This document shows, piece after piece, positions 1-5,164 of a stretch of 6,846 nt of DNA. The stretch lies in assembly GCA_003134675.1 (NCBI GenBank), contig PLBZ01000008.1, positions 1-6,846 on the forward strand, in the 5' to 3' direction. The notes below the pieces were generated by a model. That model did no database searches and was not told the origin of the DNA. It saw only the letters and a program-made list of their open reading frames with translations. The first letter of the stretch is position 1; every line of letters starts with the position of its first letter. The position numbers and the translations under genes are program-made. The stretch comes from Solirubrobacterales bacterium. Its GTDB lineage: Bacteria; Actinomycetota; Thermoleophilia; Solirubrobacterales; Solirubrobacteraceae.

Positions 1-388
1 CAACATCGACGCCTGGCTGCGCGCCAGCGAGTTCGCGCATCCGCCGCAGCCCGAGCTTGCGAGCCTCGAGATGCTCAACGTCTGGTACTACGCGGACGCA
101 CCGAAGACCGTCGCGCCGCAGCTCGACGCAATCCGTCGACAGTCGACGTTCGATGAGGTCACACAGGGGCTTGACGAGACGAACGCGCTGTTCGAGGCGC
201 GTCGCTGCCTGAGCTGTGGCAACTGCTTCGGCTGTGACAATTGCTACGGCGTTTGCCCCGACAACGCCGTTCTGAAGGTCGACGAGGCAGACGGCTACGC
301 GTTCGACCTAGACTACTGCAAGGGCTGCGGCATCTGCGTCGAAGAGTGCCCGTGCGGAGCGATCGAAATGGTCCCCGAGGCCACCTGA
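1..388 (+). CDS. C-terminal fragment of a DsrL/GltD-like FAD/NAD(P) oxidoreductase with a two-cluster ferredoxin domain
   Basis: The frame is open from base 2 to the TGA at 386-388, so this is the last 128 residues of a gene that starts outside the window. The visible part ends in a ferredoxin-like domain. Counting from base 2, cysteines 75, 78, 81 and 85 form C-x2-C-x2-C-x3-C-P, and cysteines 106, 109, 112 and 116 form a second copy, so two [4Fe-4S] clusters are expected. Two extra cysteines, 69 and 72, precede the first set. The block ARRCLSCGNCFGCDNCYG and the ending CGAIEMVPE resemble the C-terminus of DsrL and related GltD-like flavoproteins, which pass electrons between NAD(P)H, FAD and Fe-S clusters in the cytoplasm. 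The flavin and nucleotide domains are not visible, so substrate and exact subfamily are unknown. The regulator gene begins 11 bases downstream, so co-transcription is plausible. A stand-alone PorD-like subunit is the main alternative, but the preceding 60 or so residues do not look like one. Confidence 0.72.
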   Translation, partial: NIDAWLRASEFAHPPQPELASLEMLNVWYYADAPKTVAPQLDAIRRQSTFDEVTQGLDETNALFEARRCLSCGNCFGCDNCYGVCPDNAVLKVDEADGYAFDLDYCKGCGICVEECPCGAIEMVPEAT

Positions 389-399
389 GAGGGTGAACC

Positions 400-1131
400 G
401 TGACCGGCGCCTCAAGAGGGGTTGCTCCGAGGTCAGGCGATCGCGTGCTGCTCGTCGAGGACGAGGCATCGATCTCCGAGCCCTTCTCTCAAGCTCTCGC
501 CCGCGAGGGCTTTCAGCCCGTGGTTGCCGCGACCGTCGCCGAGGCACGCACAATGCTCGAGCAGCACGAGCCGGCAATCGTCCTGCTCGATCTGATGCTC
601 CCCGACGGAGACGGGCGCGAGCTTGCACGGGAGCTGAGCACCACGTCGCAGGTCCCGATCATCATGCTCACGGCCCGCGGCAGCGAGATCGACCGGGTCG
701 TCGGTCTCGAGCTGGGCGCCGACGACTACGTCGTCAAGCCGTTTGCCGCCGCCGAGGTGATCGCCAGGATCCGCGCTGTCCTGCGCCGCAGCCGTCAGCG
801 CGAGCCAGCCGACACGCTGACCGCGGGAGATGTGACGGTGGATGTCGCCGCCCGCCAAGCGTGGCTTGCGGAACGGGAGCTGTCGCTCACGCGCAAGGAG
901 TTCGACCTGCTAGCGCGCCTCGCGCGCAGCGCGGGCCATGTCGTCACGCGGGAGGACCTGATGAGCGATGTCTGGGACGAGAACTGGTTTGGCTCGACCA
1001 AGACGCTCGACGTCCATATCACGGCCCTGCGGCGCAAGCTCGGAGAGGACCCGGCCACCCCGCGCCACATCCAGACCGTGCGCGGCGTCGGCTTTCGCTT
1101 CGCACACTCGAGCAGGAGGCCTGAGCCGTAA
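400..1131 (+). CDS. OmpR/PhoB-family two-component response regulator
   Basis: This 243-residue protein has the full OmpR-type layout and normal length. The receiver domain covers about residues 15-130: the acidic pair E20-D21, the phosphoacceptor D64 in VLLDLMLPDGDG, the switch threonine T91 in MLTA, and the lysine K113 in VKPF are all present. The DNA-binding winged helix covers about 137-235, with LTRKEFDLLARL, the recognition-helix region KTLDVHITALRRKLGE, and the closing TVRGVGFRF hairpin. It should bind promoter DNA as a dimer after phosphorylation by the kinase encoded next. The start is a GTG at 400 behind a GAGAGGG stretch (387-393); the receiver core begins about 15 residues later, and no later in-frame start would leave the domain whole. 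The stop (TAA 1129-1131) overlaps the most likely kinase start. The regulated genes cannot be read from the sequence, but the adjoining membrane redox cluster is the obvious candidate. Confidence 0.95.
   Translation: MTGASRGVAPRSGDRVLLVEDEASISEPFSQALAREGFQPVVAATVAEARTMLEQHEPAIVLLDLMLPDGDGRELARELSTTSQVPIIMLTARGSEIDRVVGLELGADDYVVKPFAAAEVIARIRAVLRRSRQREPADTLTAGDVTVDVAARQAWLAERELSLTRKEFDLLARLARSAGHVVTREDLMSDVWDENWFGSTKTLDVHITALRRKLGEDPATPRHIQTVRGVGFRFAHSSRRPEP
1115..1130 (+). promoter_or_regulatory. Shine-Dalgarno site pointing to a GTA codon as the kinase start
   Basis: GGAGG at 1115-1119 is the only strong ribosome binding site near the kinase start. Eight bases later lies GTA (1128-1130), in frame with the kinase and overlapping the regulator's TAA. 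From GTA the protein would begin V-SLRTRLLLSLAYVLVL, a typical basic start before the first membrane helix. The first standard start codon, TTG at 1152, is 32 bases from this site, which is too far for normal use. Confidence 0.5.
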
Positions 1132-1151
1132 GCCTGCGCACCCGCCTGCTG

Positions 1152-2501
1152 TTGTCACTCGCCTACGTGCTCGTGCTGGCCGTCGTGTCGCTGGGCGTCC
1201 CGCTGGCGCTGAGCCTTCGCGACCGCGTCAACGCCGAGGTGCATTCGCAGGCCCTCAGCCAGGCCGACCTGGTCGCGGCCAGCGCGGCTGACCTGGTCGT
1301 TCCGCCGAGCCCGCTCGAGCTCGAAAAAGTGGCCCGCTCGAGCGGTGGCTCGGTGCGCGGGCGCGTGCTGATCGTCGACAGACGCGGGCGCGTGCTGGGC
1401 GACAGCACCGGACCCTCCACGCGCAACAGCAGTTATCTCAGCCGGCCCGAGATCGCGGCGGCGCTGCGCGGGCGCTCCGTGCAGACCCAGCGCACGAGCC
1501 ACACGCTCGGCGAGGACATCCTGGCAACCGCCGTGCCGATCCTTCGCCGCGGGGCGGCCATCGGGGCGGTCAGGATCACCCAGAGCGTTGCGGCGGTACA
1601 GAACGCCGTCTCGGCGACCATCAAGAAGCTGATCCTCGTGGCCGGCACGGTCCTCCTGCTCGGCCTGCTCGCGGGCGGCGTGATCGCACGCCAGGTGGCG
1701 CGGCCGCTGAAGCGCCTGGAGGGGGCTGCCCGGCGCATCGCCGGCGGCGACCTGTCGGCCCGCGCCGTCGTGGAGGGGAGCTCCGAGCAGCGCTCGCTGA
1801 GCGCGTCGTTCAACGAGATGGCCGACCGCAACCAGCGCCTGATCGGCGCCCAGCGCGAGTTCATCGCAGACGCCTCCCATCAGCTGCGCACGCCGCTCAC
1901 CGGTCTGCGCCTGCGTCTGGAGGAGGCGAGCGCCACCGACTCCTCGACGGCGGTCAGAGCCGACCTGGGCGCGGGGATCGCCGAGATCGACCGGCTGGCG
2001 GCGATCGTCGATGAGCTGCTCGTGCTGAGCCGTGCCGAGGATCGCGAGCTGGAGGGAGAGCGAATCGACCTGCTCGAGGCGCTCCAGCGCGCGCAGGAGC
2101 GCTGGAGCGGGGTGGCCGAGGCGGGCGGGGTCGTGCTGCGCAGCGAGCGCCGGGGCCCGGCCGTGGCGTGGTGTGCGCGCGTCGACCTCGAGCGCGCGCT
2201 GGACGTCCTGGTCGAGAACGCGATCAACTACTCGCCGGGCGCGAGCGAGGTCACGCTTGCCGCCCGCGACGGCCTGATCGAGGTGCGCGATCGTGGCCCA
2301 GGCCTGGCCGCCGGCGAGCAGGAGCTCGTGTTCGAGCGCTTTCACCGCGGCCGCGCGGGGCGCCAGGGGCCACGCGGGAGCGGGCTGGGGCTGGCGATCG
2401 CCCGCACACTCGCCCGCGCCTGGCACGGCGAGGCACGGCTGGCAGCGCGCCCAGGGGGCGGGACCATCGCGAGCCTCGAGTTCCCGGTGAGGCGGCCATG
2501 A
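1152..2501 (+). CDS. Membrane sensor histidine kinase (HAMP, HisKA, HATPase)
   Basis: This is the partner kinase of the regulator encoded immediately upstream. Numbering from the TTG at 1152 (449 residues), a first membrane helix spans about residues 3-22, an extracytoplasmic sensor region of Cache/PAS-like character about 25-155, a second helix about 159-178, and a HAMP linker about 179-232. The phospho-accepting histidine is H243 in ASHQLRTPL. The ATP-binding domain has the N box at N356 (VENAINYSP), the G1 box DRGPG from D380, the F box near FERFHRG, and the G2 box GSGLGLAI at 409-416. All catalytic motifs are intact. The start is doubtful: TTG 1152 is the first standard start, but reading eight codons earlier from a GTA at 1128 gives the family-like basic N-terminus and a well-placed ribosome binding site. 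The stop overlaps the ATG of the next gene (ATGA), so translation is probably coupled to the small membrane proteins. The stimulus is unknown. Confidence 0.93.
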   Translation: MSLAYVLVLAVVSLGVPLALSLRDRVNAEVHSQALSQADLVAASAADLVVPPSPLELEKVARSSGGSVRGRVLIVDRRGRVLGDSTGPSTRNSSYLSRPEIAAALRGRSVQTQRTSHTLGEDILATAVPILRRGAAIGAVRITQSVAAVQNAVSATIKKLILVAGTVLLLGLLAGGVIARQVARPLKRLEGAARRIAGGDLSARAVVEGSSEQRSLSASFNEMADRNQRLIGAQREFIADASHQLRTPLTGLRLRLEEASATDSSTAVRADLGAGIAEIDRLAAIVDELLVLSRAEDRELEGERIDLLEALQRAQERWSGVAEAGGVVLRSERRGPAVAWCARVDLERALDVLVENAINYSPGASEVTLAARDGLIEVRDRGPGLAAGEQELVFERFHRGRAGRQGPRGSGLGLAIARTLARAWHGEARLAARPGGGTIASLEFPVRRP

Positions 2502-2896
2502 GCGGCCCCAGGCGAGTCACGTTGACGGCGATAGCGGCGATCCTCGGCATCGCGGTGGCGGCCGCGATCACCTGGGGCACCAGCCAGCTCGTGCGCCAGC
2601 ACATCGGCCTGGGCTCTGAACCGCAGAGCGCCGGCCTGAGGCTGCTGCCGCCGTCGAGCACCAAGACCTCGACCGCCAGCACCCGCACCACATCGACGCC
2701 GTCGAGCACGGGCACCCAGGAGAGGAGCGCACCAGCCGCGACCGCGCCGGCGGTGAAAGCGCCCGCGACCGAAGCGCCGGCGGTGAAAGCGCCTGCGCAG
2801 AGCAACCCCGGGAGCGCAGCGCGCTCGACGGGGACCTCGAGCACACGCGGCGAGGGGGACTCGGGCGCCGGCGCGGCCCCGCACCGCGACGACTGA
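2498..2896 (+). CDS. Small single-pass membrane or secreted protein with a Ser/Thr/Ala/Pro-rich tail
   Basis: The 132-residue product starts at an ATG that overlaps the kinase stop codon. A basic N-terminus (SGPRR) is followed by a hydrophobic helix at about residues 8-28, then a more ordered stretch, SQLVRQHIGLGSEPQSAG (29-46). The rest is low complexity: rich in Ser and Thr at 53-73, then Ala/Pro with a duplicated APAVKAPA element (84-91 and 93-100), and a polar end finishing in HRDD. It has no cysteines or histidine clusters and no recognisable catalytic domain. The layout suggests an anchored protein with its tail outside the membrane. The proteins encoded at 2998 and 3536 likewise have a membrane segment, a disordered tail and a terminal DD. 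I do not recognise the family. Because it overlaps the kinase gene it could be an accessory or sensory partner of the kinase, or a structural part of the redox cluster downstream. Confidence 0.8.
   Translation: MSGPRRVTLTAIAAILGIAVAAAITWGTSQLVRQHIGLGSEPQSAGLRLLPPSSTKTSTASTRTTSTPSSTGTQERSAPAATAPAVKAPATEAPAVKAPAQSNPGSAARSTGTSSTRGEGDSGAGAAPHRDD
2744..2793 (+). repeat. Two-copy 20-base direct repeat with 30-base period inside a coding region
   Basis: The 20-base sequence at 2744-2763 recurs identically at 2774-2793. The period of 30 bases keeps the reading frame and produces the doubled APAVKAPA element in the protein. It looks like an in-frame slippage duplication in a disordered, length-tolerant tail. 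Confidence 0.85.
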
Positions 2897-2997
2897 TCGG
2901 GGCGCTCGGGCAGGCTTTGCCAACTCTTAACCCGCGCTTGGGACGCCCCTGGCGAGCCTGCGGCAACAGTAAAGGCATCCGACATGAGGAGTGCCCG
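2897..2997 (+). promoter_or_regulatory. Only sizeable intergenic gap in the cluster; possible internal promoter or structured leader
   Basis: This 101-base gap separates the first small membrane protein from the rest of the redox cluster. It holds a locally AT-richer stretch (TTTGCCAACTCTTAA, 2916-2930) and an inverted repeat with perfect 7-base arms (GCAGGCT 2910-2916, AGCCTGC 2955-2961). An additional TTGCC/GGCAA pairing (2917-2921 with 2962-2966) interrupts or extends it. No convincing pair of -35 and -10 boxes is visible, and there is no T-run after the repeat, so neither a promoter nor a terminator is proven. TGAGGA at 2985-2990 is a good ribosome binding site for the ATG at 2998. Confidence 0.25.
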
Positions 2998-3543
2998 ATG
3001 CGACGGACCGAGTTGATGACAGCAGGCGGCGTGACCCTAGCCGGGCTCGGCGTGCTCGCAGGCCTGGCGATCGGCTCGGGTGAAACGGCACCCAAGCTAC
3101 TCGCTCAGCGGACCCAGCCTGTCGAGGTTCGTACCGAGGTGATCCGCAAGACCGTCAACGTCTACCGGCGCGCCCATCCCCACCACGTCGCGGGCACGGG
3201 CCCAGGCGGAACGGGCCCTGGCAAAACCGGCCCGGGCGCCAAAGGGGCTGCGCCGGGCGGCTCCTACGCGGGCTCCTCCTTGGCGCGCACCCGAGCCAGC
3301 GGTGCCAGCGCCCGGGCGGTCTCCGGCGCTGGCACGGTCACCCCGGCAGTCAGGACGGCCAGCAGCGGCTCGCGCAGCGCTCCGTCCTCCTCCTCCGGTA
3401 AACGCTCCGCCGGCGCGGTAAAGACACGCAGCAGCGGGGCTACTGCTTCAGGCGGGGGCTCGGGCAGCGCCCGGCCGGTGTCGACGCGCTCAAGCGGCGG
3501 CGGCGAGGGCTCGGACAAGAAGGGCGCTGGCCACGATGACTGA
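2998..3543 (+). CDS. Single-pass membrane protein with Gly/Ser-rich tail and repeated TR-x-SG elements
   Basis: The ATG at 2998 sits seven bases after a GAGGA ribosome binding site, giving 181 residues. A short MRRTELM start precedes a hydrophobic helix (about 9-27). A charged beta-like stretch, VEVRTEVIRKTVNVYRR (42-58), follows, then a His/Pro turn, and three five-residue units GTGPG, GTGPG, KTGPG (66-80). A GSYAGSSLARTRASGAS block (88-104) follows. The tail repeats a TR-x-SG theme at 98-102, 143-147 and 163-167, with SGAS at 101-104 and SGAT at 146-149, and ends GHDD. The stretches at 42-58 and 88-101 have clear counterparts in the protein encoded at 3870-4184, so the two are probably paralogs. 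I do not recognise a named family. SGAT and SGAS resemble the core of ApbE flavinylation sites, and an ApbE gene lies downstream, but the sequence is so rich in Ser, Gly and Ala that chance matches are easy. RR near the start is not a clear Tat signal. Confidence 0.82.
   Translation: MRRTELMTAGGVTLAGLGVLAGLAIGSGETAPKLLAQRTQPVEVRTEVIRKTVNVYRRAHPHHVAGTGPGGTGPGKTGPGAKGAAPGGSYAGSSLARTRASGASARAVSGAGTVTPAVRTASSGSRSAPSSSSGKRSAGAVKTRSSGATASGGGSGSARPVSTRSSGGGEGSDKKGAGHDD
3193..3237 (+). repeat. Three 15-base units encoding [GK]TGPG repeats
   Basis: Three consecutive 15-base units at 3193-3207, 3208-3222 and 3223-3237 encode GTGPG, GTGPG and KTGPG. The nucleotide copies have diverged, while the peptide is kept. 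It forms a flexible Gly/Pro linker between the ordered juxtamembrane stretch and the GSYAGSSL block. Confidence 0.75.
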
Positions 3544-3877
3544 CGCCACTCGCCAGATGCGCCGCGGCGGGCATCCGCTGCTGGAACCGTTCCCGCTCGC
3601 TGTGATGACGCTCACGACCTTCCTGCTCATCTTCACGATGATGATGGCCCGGCTGACGGCGGGCGCAGACCCGGCGCTGCGAGCGAGCGTAAACACGGGT
3701 GCGATCTCGCGTTCAGTCGCTTCCGGGGCGAGCACGATCACGACGCGAGCGAGCGGCGCGGCCGCGGCTGTCCCGGCGGTTACAAGCCAAGGCGCAGCTA
3801 GCGTCACGCAGGCGGCCAACACGGTCGTCACGCGGACGAGCGGAGCCGGCGGCGTGGCGGGAGCGGGCGATGACTGA
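3536..3877 (+). CDS. Small single-pass membrane protein with AGADPALR juxtamembrane box
   Basis: This 113-residue protein starts at an ATG overlapping the end of the previous gene by eight bases (ATGACTGA), which implies coupled translation. A basic cytoplasmic start (about 1-18) is followed by one strong hydrophobic helix (about 19-40) rich in Met, Leu and Phe. Directly after it comes TAGADPALR (41-49), closely matching SAGSDPALR at the same place in the next protein. The tail is Ala/Ser/Thr-rich, with SGAS at 63-66, TTRASGAA at 69-76 and VVTRTSGAG at 97-105, and ends in GDD. No cysteine or histidine cluster could bind metal or heme. The shared box shows this and the next gene are related, probably by tandem duplication. 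Function is unknown; the context suggests a membrane-anchored partner of the ApbE and heme-protein module. Confidence 0.82.
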   Translation: MTDATRQMRRGGHPLLEPFPLAVMTLTTFLLIFTMMMARLTAGADPALRASVNTGAISRSVASGASTITTRASGAAAAVPAVTSQGAASVTQAANTVVTRTSGAGGVAGAGDD

Positions 3878-4184
3878 CCGCGCCGCTCAACGCCCGCGGC
3901 GGGCCCGCGGCATGTTCGCCGCGCTGTGGGTCTCGGCCGCGTTGTTCCTCGGACTGCTCTCACTGCTGGCCGTCCGCGTCTCCGCCGGCAGCGATCCGGC
4001 GCTGCGCGAGCGGGCGGCACACGTGCCGCTCGCGCCACGCCGGGTGCTCGTGCGCAAGATCTACGAACGCAAGGTGATCGTCCACCTGCCGCCGAGCGCA
4101 CCGCCACAGGCGCCTCAGGCCTCCCAGCAGGTGAGCGCCGCCGGCTCCTACGGCTCATCCCTACCGATCACGAGGACCTCATGA
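3870..4184 (+). CDS. Small single-pass membrane protein with AGSDPALR box and GSYGSSL...TRTS C-terminus
   Basis: The 104-residue product begins at an ATG that overlaps the previous stop through the same eight-base ATGACTGA arrangement, and begins MTD like its neighbour. A strongly basic start (RRARG) precedes a helix at about residues 15-37, then SAGSDPALR (38-46). A charged stretch, RRVLVRKIYERKVIVHLP (57-74), has the pattern VxVR-x4-RK-(x)-VxV also present in the protein encoded at 2998. A Pro/Gln-rich linker leads to GSYGSSLPITRTS at the very end, matching GSYAGSSLARTRAS there. It therefore combines features of both preceding proteins, which argues that all three belong to one family. The stop overlaps the apbE start (ATGA). 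Function is unknown. Conservation of the terminal TRTS, if confirmed, would suggest a binding or modification site. Confidence 0.83.
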   Translation: MTDRAAQRPRRARGMFAALWVSAALFLGLLSLLAVRVSAGSDPALRERAAHVPLAPRRVLVRKIYERKVIVHLPPSAPPQAPQASQQVSAAGSYGSSLPITRTS

Positions 4185-5164
4185 ACTCCACCAGCGACAG
4201 CACCTTTCGCAGCATGGGCAGCGACATCCGCATGATCATCGAGGCGCCGCTGATCGCCTCGCTGCCCTCCGCGGCGGCGGCCGCGCAGCGTGAACGTGCC
4301 TACGTCGAGGACTTCGCCCGCAGGCTGTCGAGGTTCCGCCAGGACAGCGAGCTGTGTGCCCTGAACGCCGATCCGGCGCAGGAGGTGGCGGCATCGCTGC
4401 TGCTGCGCACCGCCGTGGCGGCGGGCCTGTGGGCGGCGCAGCGATCGGGCGGCCTGGTCGATCCCACGCTCGTGGGTGAGATCGAGCTCGTCGGCTACGT
4501 CGAATCCCAGGACCGCAGCGCACCGGCGTCCCTGCGCGAGGCGCTCGCGTCGGCGCCCTCTCGCGCGAGCGCGCGAGCGCGCACCGACGCCCGCTGGCGG
4601 CAGATCTCCGTCGAGCACGACCGCGGCACGATCGTGCGGCCACCGGGCCTGCGCATCGACACCGGCGGGACCGGCAAGGGGCTGGCGGCCGACGCCGTCG
4701 CCCACCGGTTGCGCGGGCACCGGCGCTTCGTGGTCGACTGCGGCGGGGACATCGCCGTCGGCGGTATCGCCAACGAGTTCGAGCCGCTGTCGATCGAGGT
4801 CGAGCACCCGCTGAGCGGCGAGTGCGCGCACATTTTGCGTCTGTCCCACGGGGGCGTGGCGACGTCGGGGCTCAACGTTCGCATCTGGCGGCGCGAGGAC
4901 GGCACGTTCGCCCATCATCTCCTGAATCCCTCCGACGGCCTGCCGGTGTGGAGCGGGCTGATCGGGGCAACCGCCGTTGGGTCCAGCACGCTGGAAGCCG
5001 AGACGCTCTCTAAGCTCGCGCTCCTCAGCGGTCCGGACGGCGCCCGCGAGGCGCTGGCCGAGCACGGCGGGGTCCTGATCCATGATGACGGCGACGTCGA
5101 GGTCATCCAGGCGACTCTCCGGCACGGTGCGGGAGCTCGCTTGAGCCTGCGGGGGGCGGCATGA
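4181..5164 (+). CDS. apbE: ApbE-family FAD:protein FMN transferase, apparently without an export signal
   Basis: ApbE enzymes use FAD to attach FMN covalently to threonine or serine of a target protein. The 327-residue product covers the whole family domain: FRSMGSD near the start (9-15), LSRFRQDSELCALN (49-62), GGLVDPTL (90-97), the GG-x-GKG-type nucleotide site DTGGTGKGLAAD (160-171), VDCGGDIAVGG (185-195), and HHLLNPSDGLP (245-255). The metal-site region, usually AD-x-L-[AS]-T, reads AETLSK (273-278), with Glu for Asp and Lys for Thr. I believe this form also occurs in actinobacterial relatives, but cannot check. There is no signal peptide or lipobox, unlike classical exported ApbE lipoproteins, so it should act in the cytoplasm. 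The ATG at 4181 overlaps the previous stop and follows GAGGA by four bases; the next gene overlaps its own stop. No FMN-binding-domain protein is encoded in the window, so the substrate must be elsewhere or be one of the small neighbours. Confidence 0.93.
   Translation: MNSTSDSTFRSMGSDIRMIIEAPLIASLPSAAAAAQRERAYVEDFARRLSRFRQDSELCALNADPAQEVAASLLLRTAVAAGLWAAQRSGGLVDPTLVGEIELVGYVESQDRSAPASLREALASAPSRASARARTDARWRQISVEHDRGTIVRPPGLRIDTGGTGKGLAADAVAHRLRGHRRFVVDCGGDIAVGGIANEFEPLSIEVEHPLSGECAHILRLSHGGVATSGLNVRIWRREDGTFAHHLLNPSDGLPVWSGLIGATAVGSSTLEAETLSKLALLSGPDGAREALAEHGGVLIHDDGDVEVIQATLRHGAGARLSLRGAA

Noticed and set aside
393..1124. A plus-strand frame of 243 codons beginning seven bases before the response regulator
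   Set aside because: It is almost all Arg, Ala and Gly and runs out of frame with a textbook response regulator, so it is a shadow of that gene.
1155..2426. A 423-codon open frame on the minus strand opposite the histidine kinase
   Set aside because: It mirrors the codon structure of a clear kinase gene in very GC-rich DNA, is rich in Arg, Ala and His, and shows no domain. It is a composition artefact.
2998..3081. Twin-arginine (Tat) export signal at the start of the 2998 protein
   Set aside because: RR occurs at residues 2-3, but the rest of the S-R-R-x-F-L-K pattern is missing; a simple membrane anchor explains the sequence.
2744..3237. CRISPR-like array suggested by the short direct repeats
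   Set aside because: The repeats are few, in frame, adjacent or nearly so, and lie within coding sequence; there are no spacers of regular length and no cas genes.
4560..4585. GCGCGAGC-like alternating repeat inside apbE
   Set aside because: It encodes an Ala/Ser/Arg loop between conserved ApbE motifs and is best explained by codon and base composition.
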